From: an uncultured Gammaproteobacteria bacterium
GTDB taxonomy: Bacteria; Pseudomonadota; Gammaproteobacteria; Ga0077536
Direction: 5' to 3'
Length of the DNA stretch: 6,064 bases
Assembly: GCA_903866355.1 (NCBI GenBank)
Contig: CAIPNE010000727.1
Location: 1-6,064, forward strand
In this document: piece after piece, positions 1 through 5,904 of the stretch
How positions within the stretch are numbered: position 1 is the stretch's first letter
Layout of the letters: each line of letters opens with the position of its first letter
Position numbers and translations under genes: made by a program
The notes under the pieces: model-generated
The model's database searches: none
The model's input: the letters and a program-made list of their open reading frames with translations, nothing else
What the model was told of the DNA's origin: nothing

Positions 1-546
1 GACCAGCGGCACCCCCGCCGCGTGAGCCACGTCGGCTACCGCGGCAATATCCAGCACATTCACCAGCGGATTGCCCAAGGTCTCGGCATACACGGCCTTG
101 GTGCGTGGGCCAATGGCCGCGGCAATGGCATCGAGGTCGTCGATATCCACAAAAGTGGTCTCAATGCCCATCCGTCGGAAGCTCACATCAAACTGAGAAT
201 AGGTGCCCCCGTAGAGCGTTTTAGACGACACCAGATGGTCGCCTGCCTCCATCAGCGTTAACAAGGTGACCATTTGCGCCGACATGCCAGAACTCACCGC
301 CAGCGCCGCACGTCCCCCTTCGAGGGCGGCCATGCGTTCTTCAAACACCGCGTTGGTGGGGTTGGACAGCCGGGTGTAGATGTTGCCGAAGGTTTGTAAA
401 TTAAACAGGCTGGCCGCGTGGTCGGCGCTGTCAAAAACATAGGAAGTGGTTTGATAGATGGGTGTGACGCGCGCGCCGGTCGCGGCGTCTGGGATCTGCC
501 CAGCATGTAAACAAAGCGTTTCAAATCCAAACTCGTGATCGGCCAT
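1..546 (-). CDS. metY: O-acetylhomoserine sulfhydrylase (MetY type), N-terminal part, cut by the window edge
   Basis: This reads as a cytoplasmic PLP-dependent enzyme of the Cys/Met metabolism family. The family's MetY branch makes homocysteine from O-acetylhomoserine and sulfide in direct-sulfhydrylation methionine synthesis. Only residues 1-182 are present (full members are about 420-440), and the frame stays open to base 1. Visible family motifs are the N-terminal ETLCLHAGQ-PD segment with VTPIYQTTSYVF (residues 9-38), YTRLSNPT (57-64), the cofactor-phosphate loop SSGMSAQ (85-91), LYGGTY with the ring-stacking Tyr (111-116), and AETLGNPL (154-161). The Schiff-base lysine would lie beyond the window. 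The ATG at 546 is preceded by GGAG at 8 bases. The MGIETTFVD segment after YGGTY favours the acetylhomoserine branch over cystathionine gamma-synthase or MetZ. That choice is from family recall, so an O-succinylhomoserine enzyme is not excluded. It lies 41 bases downstream of the CoA-binding gene, probably co-transcribed. Confidence 0.9.
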   Translation of the reverse strand, partial: MADHEFGFETLCLHAGQIPDAATGARVTPIYQTTSYVFDSADHAASLFNLQTFGNIYTRLSNPTNAVFEERMAALEGGRAALAVSSGMSAQMVTLLTLMEAGDHLVSSKTLYGGTYSQFDVSFRRMGIETTFVDIDDLDAIAAAIGPRTKAVYAETLGNPLVNVLDIAAVADVAHAAGVPLV

Positions 547-554
547 AGGGGTAA

Positions 555-558
555 CTCC
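555..558 (-). promoter_or_regulatory. Shine-Dalgarno of metY
   Basis: On the minus strand this reads GGAG, 8 bases before the ATG at 546. It fixes the start of the sulfhydrylase. It lies in the 41-base gap after the CoA-binding gene, so metY can be translated independently within a shared transcript. Confidence 0.65.
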
Positions 559-587
559 GGAGTGCCAGCGCTAAAAACGCGGCAGGG

Positions 588-1082
588 TCAGTTGGCGACG
601 TAGCGGGGCCGTCGGGATGAAATGACTTTGGTATTGACCCCCACGAAGTTAAGCCCGCCGAACAGCCGCGCGTGCTCAATTTTAACGCAGCGGTCCATGA
701 CCACCGTCAGTCCGGCAGCGCGGGCCGCACAGGCGGCTTCCAGGTTGGTCACGCCCAGCTGCAGCCACAGTACGCGCGCCCCGATGGCGATGGCGTCGGC
801 CGCAATCGCCGGAATTTCGTGGCTGGCGCGGAAGCAATCAACCACATCGACGGCCTCGGGGATCGCCCGCAGGTTGGGATAACAGCGTTCACCCAAGACC
901 TCGGTATAAGCGGGATTAACTGGGATCACCCGGTACCCATGCTCTTGTAGATATTTCGCGCAGAAATGACTGGGTCGGTGCCAGTTGGCCGACAGCCCCA
1001 CCACCGCAATTACCTTGGCGTTAGTGAGTATCGCCCGCAGGCTGGGCATGTCAGCGGCGAAATCAGCGAGGCTAGCAGCCAT
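588..1082 (-). CDS. CoA-binding domain protein (YccU/YneT type)
   Basis: This is a 164-residue protein consisting of one Rossmann-fold CoA-binding domain, the usual length for this small stand-alone family related to the N-terminal part of succinyl-CoA synthetase alpha. Residues 23-57 carry the first strand and glycine loop (VIAVVGLS), then RPS and the GYRVIPVNP strand. The WLQLGV segment at 106-111 and the MDRCVKIEHARL segment at 129-140 are the other family hallmarks. There is no signal peptide or membrane segment, so it is cytoplasmic. The physiological role of the family is not established; CoA binding is inferred from the fold. The frame stays open to 1334, but I chose the ATG at 1082 because AGAGGG stands 7 bases before it, it gives the family length, and the extra upstream residues are arginine-rich and show no domain. 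Its tight spacing to metY suggests a joint role in sulfur or methionine metabolism. Confidence 0.9.
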   Translation of the reverse strand: MAASLADFAADMPSLRAILTNAKVIAVVGLSANWHRPSHFCAKYLQEHGYRVIPVNPAYTEVLGERCYPNLRAIPEAVDVVDCFRASHEIPAIAADAIAIGARVLWLQLGVTNLEAACAARAAGLTVVMDRCVKIEHARLFGGLNFVGVNTKVISSRRPRYVAN

Positions 1083-1089
1083 GATGGCA

Positions 1090-1095
1090 CCCTCT
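1090..1095 (-). promoter_or_regulatory. Shine-Dalgarno deciding the CoA-binding protein start
   Basis: On the minus strand this reads AGAGGG, 7 bases before the ATG at 1082. It supports that start over the longer open frame reaching 1334. Confidence 0.6.
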
Positions 1096-1259
1096 ATTGT
1101 TGCCCAATGTGATTGGCGTCGCGCGCGGCGCCCCAAGCACTGGCCCGGTCTCAGCGGGTGGTTTTTTTCACTGGTGCGAGCACCACCGGCGAGCGCTGGG
1201 CGAAGCCCGTCCGGCACACGCGATAACAGGTGCCGACGCCGCGCGCGGCAAAGTGCCTC

Positions 1260-1303
1260 GCCTAAGCCTGGCGGTCGGGATTTTCTGGGCGAAATCCCTA
1301 GGC
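1260..1303. repeat. Bulged inverted repeat in the leader of the CoA-binding gene
   Basis: GGGATTT (1277-1283) and AAATCCC (1292-1298) pair perfectly over 7 bases around an 8-base loop. The outer GCCTA (1260-1264) pairs with TAGGC (1299-1303), leaving a 12-base bulge on one side only (1265-1276). It starts about 180 bases before the CoA-binding gene. No T-run follows on either strand, so it is not an intrinsic terminator. An RNA leader structure is possible but unproven, and I could not match it to a known riboswitch class. Confidence 0.4.
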
Positions 1304-1365
1304 CGTTAACGGGCAAACCATACCAGATACGCACCGCGACAGGCGAGCGCGCAGGCCACCCAACC

Positions 1366-1379
1366 GGCGCTATAGCGCC
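1366..1379. repeat. 14-base perfect palindrome over the acyl-CoA dehydrogenase stop codon
   Basis: GGCGCTATAGCGCC is fully self-complementary, and its centre contains the TAG stop of the acyl-CoA dehydrogenase. As RNA it could form only a short stem, since the four-base TATA centre would be the loop. No T-run follows, so there is no standard terminator. It may be a chance consequence of the last codons or a weak 3'-end structure. Confidence 0.4.
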
Positions 1380-3154
1380 CGGCTATTGAAGGCCAAAACG
1401 CTGGCCGATCCGCCGATAATTTTACGGGCCAGCGACTCCGCCTCGGGCAGAATTTGCACCGCAAAGAAATGCGCCGTGCCAATTTTTGCCGCCGCAAATT
1501 CGGCTTCAACACCGGCCGCGGGGTCCAAACAGATCCCCGCCGCACGCGCCAATTGCCAGGCCCCAGCAACCAACCCCCAAAGCTTGAGATAGTGCACCGA
1601 ACCGGCGGCCGCGAGCCCAGTATCTGCGGCGTGTTCCAACAACCACGCCAGCACGCGTTCCAGCGCCACCGTACTGGCGCGGAGTGCGGCGGCGATCTCG
1701 GTTGCGCGAGGGTCCACCAAGAGTGCTAGCAAGTTGGCATCTGCTTGAATCTCCCCCAACAACTCCCGCGCACCCGCGCCGCCGTCACGCAGCGTCTTGC
1801 GACCCACTAAGTCACCGGCTTGCACACCGGTGGTGCCTTCGTAAATGGTGGTGATCCGCGCGTCGCGCAGATATTGGGCGGCACCGGTTTCTTCAATAAA
1901 ACCCATGCCGCCGTGGACCTGTACGCCGACCGACGCCAGCTCCTGACCAAATTCCGTGCACCAGCCCTTGACGATGGGCGTGAGCAAATCGCCGCGACGC
2001 CTAAACCACGCCGCCGTGGCGGTGTCGCTTTCGCGAGCGCCGCGGTCAAACGCAGCACCGCAGACGTAGGCCAAGGCGCGCATCGCCTCAACGCCAGACT
2101 TCATGGTGAGCAGCATGCGTTTGACATCTGGGTGCTCGATGATCGAGGGCAGTTCGCGTTCGGCGTAGCCACTCGGCCGGCCCTGCACGCGCTCGCGGGC
2201 AAAGCTCAGCGCCCGTTGGTACGCCCGCTCCGCAATGGCGACGCCTTCTAGGCCTACCGCGTGGCGCGCATTGTTCATCATGGTGAACATGTACTCGAGG
2301 CCACGATTTTCTTCGCCCACCAGATACCCCGTGGCACCACTGCCCTCACCGTAGAGCATGACGGCCGTCGGGCTGGCGTGAATACCCAGCTTGTGTTCGA
2401 GGGAGGCACAACGTACTTCGTTACGCGCCCCGATTTGGCCTTCGGCATCCAGCAAAAACTTGGGCACGATAAACAGCGACAGGCCGCGCGTGCCAGCCGG
2501 CGCACCGGTCACCCGCGCCAACACCAAATGAATGATGTTGTCGGTGAGGTCGTGTTCGCCGTAAGTGATATAGATTTTCTGGCCAAAAATCCGGTAGTGA
2601 TCGGCGTGGCGTTCGGCGCGAGTACGCACCGCGCTTAAGTCTGACCCGGCTTGGGGTTCGGTGAGATTCATGGTGCCGGTCCAGTCACCGCTGACCATCC
2701 GGGGAAGGTAGGCGGCACGTTGGGCATCGGTACCGTGGTGTTCAATGGCTTCAATGGCCCCCTGGGTCAGCATCGGGGCCAAGGCAAAAGAAAGATTCGC
2801 GCTATTCCACATTTCGTTGACCGCGGTGGCCACGACTTTGGGCAGACCCTGTCCGCCGAACGCCGGTGCGCAGCCCAGACCGTTCCAGCCGCCGTCGACG
2901 AACTGGCGATAAGCGGCCTGCCAACCCGGCGCCGTCCGCACGCCCTCACCGGTGTGCGTGGCACCAACTTGGTCGCCCGTCCAATTTAGCGGCGAGAGTA
3001 CTTCGCTAGCGAGTTGCGCTGCGCCTTCCAGTACCGACTCCACCAAGTCCGGGGTGGCGTCTTCAAAGCCCTCGAGCCGGGCAATGTCGGCGAGCGGCGT
3101 CAGCCGTTCAATGACAAAACGCATGTCTGCCAAGGGCGCGACGTAATCTGCCAT
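1370..3154 (-). CDS. Acyl-CoA dehydrogenase, DmdC/large FadE type
   Basis: This is a 594-residue flavoprotein that would oxidise an acyl-CoA thioester at the alpha-beta bond, passing electrons from FAD to electron-transfer flavoprotein in the cytoplasm. The roughly 600-residue length, the start YVAPLADMRFV (residues 4-14) and a C-terminal extension (about 465-590, Acyl-CoA_dh_C type) place it with the large subfamily. That subfamily includes 3-methylmercaptopropionyl-CoA dehydrogenase (DmdC) and long-chain FadE-like enzymes. Visible motifs are LTEPQAGSD (164-172) for flavin and substrate, GEHDLTDNIIHLVLAR (199-214), LEHKLGIHASPT (252-263), VHGGMGFIEETGAAQ (413-427) and IYEGTTGVQA (437-446), where Glu439 is the expected catalytic base. 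No DMSP-pathway gene is nearby, so the substrate is open; beta-oxidation of medium or long chains is as likely. The ATG at 3154 has a strong AAGGAG. It lies 166 bases after squalene-hopene cyclase, a gap containing a possible operator, so it is probably its own unit. Confidence 0.95.
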   Translation of the reverse strand: MADYVAPLADMRFVIERLTPLADIARLEGFEDATPDLVESVLEGAAQLASEVLSPLNWTGDQVGATHTGEGVRTAPGWQAAYRQFVDGGWNGLGCAPAFGGQGLPKVVATAVNEMWNSANLSFALAPMLTQGAIEAIEHHGTDAQRAAYLPRMVSGDWTGTMNLTEPQAGSDLSAVRTRAERHADHYRIFGQKIYITYGEHDLTDNIIHLVLARVTGAPAGTRGLSLFIVPKFLLDAEGQIGARNEVRCASLEHKLGIHASPTAVMLYGEGSGATGYLVGEENRGLEYMFTMMNNARHAVGLEGVAIAERAYQRALSFARERVQGRPSGYAERELPSIIEHPDVKRMLLTMKSGVEAMRALAYVCGAAFDRGARESDTATAAWFRRRGDLLTPIVKGWCTEFGQELASVGVQVHGGMGFIEETGAAQYLRDARITTIYEGTTGVQAGDLVGRKTLRDGGAGARELLGEIQADANLLALLVDPRATEIAAALRASTVALERVLAWLLEHAADTGLAAAGSVHYLKLWGLVAGAWQLARAAGICLDPAAGVEAEFAAAKIGTAHFFAVQILPEAESLARKIIGGSASVLAFNSRAL

Positions 3155-3161
3155 GTCTCCA

Positions 3162-3167
3162 CTCCTT
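3162..3167 (-). promoter_or_regulatory. Strong Shine-Dalgarno of the acyl-CoA dehydrogenase
   Basis: On the minus strand this reads AAGGAG, 7 bases before the ATG at 3154. It is the best ribosome binding site in the window and fixes the start. Confidence 0.8.
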
Positions 3168-3214
3168 CATACCGTTGGGTCGCAGACCTTAGGCCACCGC
3201 GATCGATCAAACTT

Positions 3215-3232
3215 TAATCACAGCATTGATTA
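3215..3232. promoter_or_regulatory. Candidate operator: 18-base dyad upstream of the acyl-CoA dehydrogenase
   Basis: TAATCA (3215-3220) and TGATTA (3227-3232) form a perfect 6+6 inverted repeat with a 6-base centre, inside an AT-rich island in GC-rich sequence. It lies 61-78 bases before the acyl-CoA dehydrogenase ATG, a plausible place for an operator of a dimeric repressor or activator. I do not recognise the half-site as one of a named fatty-acid regulator. I see no clear -35/-10 pair to anchor it. Operator function is inferred from shape and place only. Confidence 0.4.
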
Positions 3233-3239
3233 CGTCGCC

Positions 3240-3287
3240 CGCCCGGTGGGCGATCACCGGGCGCAAGGCACCCTTGCCGCCTAGGCG
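3240..3287. repeat. Three inverted repeats in tandem downstream of squalene-hopene cyclase
   Basis: Within 48 bases stand CGCCCGGTG/CACCGGGCG (3240-3248 and 3255-3263, 9-base perfect arms, 6-base loop), CAAGG/CCTTG (3264-3276, 3-base loop) and the palindrome CGCCTAGGCG (3278-3287). They begin 34 bases after the cyclase stop in the direction of transcription. The large stem would be stable in RNA, but no T-run follows it on either strand, so it is not a textbook intrinsic terminator. It could mark a 3' end, protect the cyclase mRNA, or reduce read-through into the next gene. Confidence 0.5.
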
Positions 3288-3320
3288 TATTAGGGGCCAA
3301 CGCCCGCCGTCAAAACCGTC

Positions 3321-5384
3321 TTAGAATTTTTCGAGAACAGGGATTGGGCCCAAGTCGAGCGAGCCCTGCCCCACTATTTCGTGCTGACGAGTGGGGAGCC
3401 CGCGCCGCAGTCGGGCATAGGTGCCCAGCGCCCACAGCGGAAAATAGCGGCTATAGCCATGGTAACGCAGATAAAACACCCGGGGGAAACCAGTCCCGGT
3501 ATAGGCCTCATCGTGCCACTCGCCCCGCTCGCTTTGGTGCCGAATGAGGTAGTCGATGCCGGTCTTAACCTGCGGGGAACGCACTTCACCCACGGCCATC
3601 AAACCGAGCAATGCCCAAGCGGTTTGCGCGGCGGTGCTTTCGCCCCGCCCTTTTAGCATCGGGTCATCATAGGTATTGCAGCTCTCACCCCAGCCACCAT
3701 CCTCGTTTTGCACCCGCTGTAACCAATCGACAGCTTTGCGGATGTAGGGCTTGGCGGGGTCTTCGCCAATAGCACCCAGTGCTGCCAGCACGCTCCAAGT
3801 ACCATAAATGAAGTTCACGCCCCATCGCCCGTACCAAGCGCCACTGGGATCTTGGTCACGTTCGAGAAACGCCAAGCCCCGGGCAATCGGCGCAAACGTG
3901 CTGTTGTAGCCCAGCATCGCCAGCAGTTCGACGCAGCGTGCGGTGAGATCGGCCGTGCCGGGATCCACCAATGCGCCATGGTCGGCGAACGGAATGTTGT
4001 TGAGGTAGTTGTAGTTGTTGCCAATGTCGAACGCGCCCCAGCTGCCATCGGTATTCTGCATACCCAGCAGCCAATTCACGCCCTGATTGATCCGCTTGAG
4101 CTTTTGCTCGTTGTACTGGGCACCGGCGCGCAGCAGCGCCATCAGCACCATGGCCGTGTCGTCAACGTCAGGATATTTGTCGTTCTCGTACTGGAACGCC
4201 CAACCACCGCAAGCTAAACCCTTAGCTTGGTCGCACCAGTCCCCGGGCACAAAAATCTGCTGGTCGAACAACCACTCCACGGCTTGGTGCACCGGCGGTT
4301 GACGCGGAGTGGCACCGGATTCGGTCAAGGCGGAGAGCGTCAGGCAGGTATCCCAAATGGGCGACACGCAGGGCTGGCAATAGGTTTCATCCCGATCTTC
4401 AACCAGAAGATCCTCGATAGCCTGCATGGTCCGCACAAAATCTGGGTCTTCGGGCCCCGCCCCTTGCAAGCGCAAGGCCATGGCAGCATTGGCCATCGCC
4501 GGGAAAATAGCGCCGATGCCGCCCACACCCTTGGCGTGGGCACGCGTCCAGCGCTCCGCCCGGCGTAAGGCTGGCCCTCGCACCGCAGTCGGCACCAGCG
4601 GGTCGATCACTTTGAGGATGCGATCGATCACCAAGAACGCGTTCCGCATCCATTTGCCGGGCTTAAATTTATCGAGATTTTTCAAGCTCTCTGGCGGCGC
4701 CAGGAACAGCTCGCGGACGGATTGCTCGGGTTTTAGCGACACCACCGGCCGCCGCGCAAACACGATGAGCAGCGGGACGATCACGCAGCGGGACCAATAA
4801 GAGACTTTGCTCAAATTGAAAAACCACCACTGCGGGAGAAACATGATTTCCACCGGCATCGCCGGCACGCTGGACCAGGGGATTTGTCCAAAAACCGCCA
4901 AGGTAAAGCGCGTGAACACGTTGCAATGTTCGGCCCCGCCGTTGGCACGCACCCACTGACGGGCCAACAACAAGTGGGGAGCGCGTTCGTCTTCGCCACT
5001 GAGCTTGAGGGCAAAATAAGCTTTCACTGTGGCGCTGAGGTCGCCTGGCCCGCCTTCGTACAAAGGCCAACTACCGTTCGAGGCCTGGCGGCTACGCAGA
5101 TAGGCCGCGATACGCTGTTCGCGGTCGCTATCGACCGTCCCCATAAAATAATGGAGTAACAGATATTCTGCCGGGATGGTGGCATCGGCTTCGAGATCAA
5201 AACGCCAGTGGCCATCGTTGGCTTGGCGAGCCAGTAGGGATTGGGTTGCGCGGGTAATCGCCACCTGCACCCGATCGGTGACGGTTTCCAGTGCAAGCAC
5301 AGCAGAAAGGTGGTGAGCGTCCCCGCGCTGAATCGCCGGCGCCTGCGCCTGTGCCTGCGAGAGGGAATCAATTCTTTCGTTCAT
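3321..5384 (-). CDS. shc: Squalene-hopene cyclase
   Basis: This enzyme folds squalene into hopene and related pentacyclic products, the first hopanoid-specific cyclisation, and acts as a monotopic membrane protein. The product is 687 residues, slightly longer than the roughly 630-680 usual for bacterial members. The acid motif DVDDTA is at 406-411, and Asp408 is the expected proton donor. Six QW repeats are visible, starting near 54, 100, 443, 511, 559 and 617. CQPCVSPIWDT (336-346), GGWAFQ (393-398) and F633-P-x-x-F637-Y-L-x-Y641-x-x-Y644 supply aromatic residues that line the cavity in the family. The hydrophobic segment near 180-210 (WWFFNLSKVSYWSR and after) fits the membrane-contact and channel region. 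I chose the first ATG, at 5384, although its Shine-Dalgarno is weak (GAG 7 bases away); longer starts at TTG 5480 or GTG 5429 would add residues without family features. No other hopanoid gene is in the window. Also known as hpnF. Confidence 0.97.
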   Translation of the reverse strand: MNERIDSLSQAQAQAPAIQRGDAHHLSAVLALETVTDRVQVAITRATQSLLARQANDGHWRFDLEADATIPAEYLLLHYFMGTVDSDREQRIAAYLRSRQASNGSWPLYEGGPGDLSATVKAYFALKLSGEDERAPHLLLARQWVRANGGAEHCNVFTRFTLAVFGQIPWSSVPAMPVEIMFLPQWWFFNLSKVSYWSRCVIVPLLIVFARRPVVSLKPEQSVRELFLAPPESLKNLDKFKPGKWMRNAFLVIDRILKVIDPLVPTAVRGPALRRAERWTRAHAKGVGGIGAIFPAMANAAMALRLQGAGPEDPDFVRTMQAIEDLLVEDRDETYCQPCVSPIWDTCLTLSALTESGATPRQPPVHQAVEWLFDQQIFVPGDWCDQAKGLACGGWAFQYENDKYPDVDDTAMVLMALLRAGAQYNEQKLKRINQGVNWLLGMQNTDGSWGAFDIGNNYNYLNNIPFADHGALVDPGTADLTARCVELLAMLGYNSTFAPIARGLAFLERDQDPSGAWYGRWGVNFIYGTWSVLAALGAIGEDPAKPYIRKAVDWLQRVQNEDGGWGESCNTYDDPMLKGRGESTAAQTAWALLGLMAVGEVRSPQVKTGIDYLIRHQSERGEWHDEAYTGTGFPRVFYLRYHGYSRYFPLWALGTYARLRRGLPTRQHEIVGQGSLDLGPIPVLEKF

Positions 5385-5400
5385 TCTTACGCTCAGTTTG

Positions 5401-5457
5401 CGAGGCTGCGACCTCGGATGGTCCTTCACGCCCTCAGTGTGAGAGCCCGCTGCGGGC
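5401..5457. repeat. Three short hairpins in the leader of squalene-hopene cyclase
   Basis: CGAGG/CCTCG (5401-5405 and 5412-5416, 6-base loop), CTCA/TGAG (5433-5443, 3-base loop) and GCCCG/CGGGC (5445-5449 and 5453-5457, 3-base loop) lie in the 75 bases before the cyclase ATG. In a minus-strand transcript they would sit in the 5' untranslated leader. Each is short, and in GC-rich DNA some may be chance. Their clustering next to a weak ribosome binding site makes an effect on translation possible. Confidence 0.35.
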
Positions 5458-5602
5458 CTAGAACCCCCGCTGGACAACAATTCAGTCTAGGTCGCACGGC
5501 AAGCGCCATGCTGGTGGTCATCTGTGCACCCTACCGGGCGCTAGCGTTCGTGAACTACACTGCCGGTCCCGGTTTTGAAGCGTAAAACCCCAGCGCCGGC
5601 GG

Positions 5603-5627
5603 TGTGTCAGGTGTTCGCTTTGTGTCA
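5603..5627. repeat. Direct repeat TGTGTCA x2
   Basis: TGTGTCA occurs at 5603-5609 and again at 5621-5627, 18 bases start to start and therefore near two helical turns. It lies upstream of the cyclase, and just downstream of its weak candidate promoter. Such spacing fits binding of two protein subunits on one face of the helix, but seven-base repeats can arise by chance. Confidence 0.3.
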
Positions 5628-5639
5628 AAACGCAACAGC

Positions 5640-5667
5640 ATTCTATTGGATGAGATTAAAGATGCAA
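5640..5667 (-). promoter_or_regulatory. Weak sigma-70-like promoter candidate for squalene-hopene cyclase
   Basis: On the minus strand TTGCAT (5667-5662) and TAGAAT (5645-5640) are separated by 16 bases. The -10 box matches TATAAT at five of six positions; the -35 box matches TTGACA at only three. A transcript from here would have a leader of about 250 bases. It is the best pair I found by eye facing the cyclase, but far from certain. Confidence 0.25.
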
Positions 5668-5846
5668 TCGCTTGGATATAAGACAACGTTTTTAGCCACC
5701 CTGTGTTGCAGAGTAACAACATTGTCTGCGCTGAGCCACGCTAAACAGGCACCCCTGTGACAAAAGATTTACGGTGTCAGCCGCACCCGGGCTGGCGCTC
5801 CAAATATCGCCAACCCACCCGCCTCGCGTAGCCTGACTTGCCGTTC

Positions 5847-5904
5847 GCACGGGTGCCCGGTTGGCATATTGACGGCCCGTAGATAAATCTTCGCTGACCC
5901 GTGC
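5847..5904. repeat. Inverted repeat GCACGGGT / ACCCGTGC
   Basis: GCACGGGT at 5847-5854 is the exact reverse complement of ACCCGTGC at 5897-5904, with 42 bases between. The right arm abuts the candidate -35 element of the FliA-type promoter. It could be a looped regulatory site or a chance pairing in GC-rich DNA. Confidence 0.3.

Larger units (their letters stand above)
1083..1369. other. Intergenic region upstream of the CoA-binding gene and metY
   Basis: These 287 bases separate the acyl-CoA dehydrogenase stop from the CoA-binding gene, which is long for genes on the same strand and suggests a separate promoter or leader. The region holds a bulged hairpin (1260-1303), a GC-only 12-base palindrome (1238-1249), a short GGTGC/GCACC hairpin around 1180-1195, and an A-tract on the minus strand near 1162-1168. 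No sigma-70 promoter with two good boxes stands out. The open frames crossing it on both strands have no domain signal and no good ribosome binding site, so I call it non-coding. Confidence 0.6.
3155..3320. other. Intergenic region between squalene-hopene cyclase and acyl-CoA dehydrogenase
   Basis: These 166 non-coding bases hold, in the direction of transcription, the cluster of inverted repeats, then the AT-rich 18-base dyad and then the AAGGAG ribosome binding site. That order (3'-end structure, operator-like dyad, start signal) fits a boundary between two transcription units rather than one operon. No complete promoter can be named by eye. Confidence 0.5.

Noticed and set aside
1150..1200. 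Terminator around the run of seven T
   Set aside because: The T-run precedes the GGTGC/GCACC stem on the plus strand, and on the minus strand the run is A, so neither orientation fits an intrinsic terminator.
1083..1334. N-terminal extension of the CoA-binding protein
   Set aside because: The added 84 residues are arginine-rich and unlike the family, while the ATG at 1082 has a good Shine-Dalgarno and gives the normal length.
985..1389. Plus-strand open frame opposite the CoA-binding gene and its leader
   Set aside because: It overlaps a well-supported gene on the other strand, its translation is rich in Arg/Ala/Pro with no domain, and no ribosome binding site precedes it.
1820..2989. Several plus-strand open frames over the acyl-CoA dehydrogenase (for example 1820-2251, 2261-2638, 2651-2989)
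   Set aside because: They are antisense shadows of a GC-rich gene whose minus-strand frame contains every expected motif of its family.
1370..3154. Naming the acyl-CoA dehydrogenase dmdC and calling a DMSP-degradation locus
   Set aside because: The protein is of the DmdC-like subfamily, but no dmdA, dmdB, dmdD or transporter gene is present and this subfamily has other substrates.
3240..3263. Intrinsic terminator for squalene-hopene cyclase
   Set aside because: The stem is strong, but no T-run follows on the minus strand, or on the plus strand.
5575..5760. Small plus-strand gene of 61 codons
   Set aside because: It needs a TTG start, has no Shine-Dalgarno and no recognisable domain, and lies in the divergent promoter region. 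A faintly hydrophobic middle is not enough.
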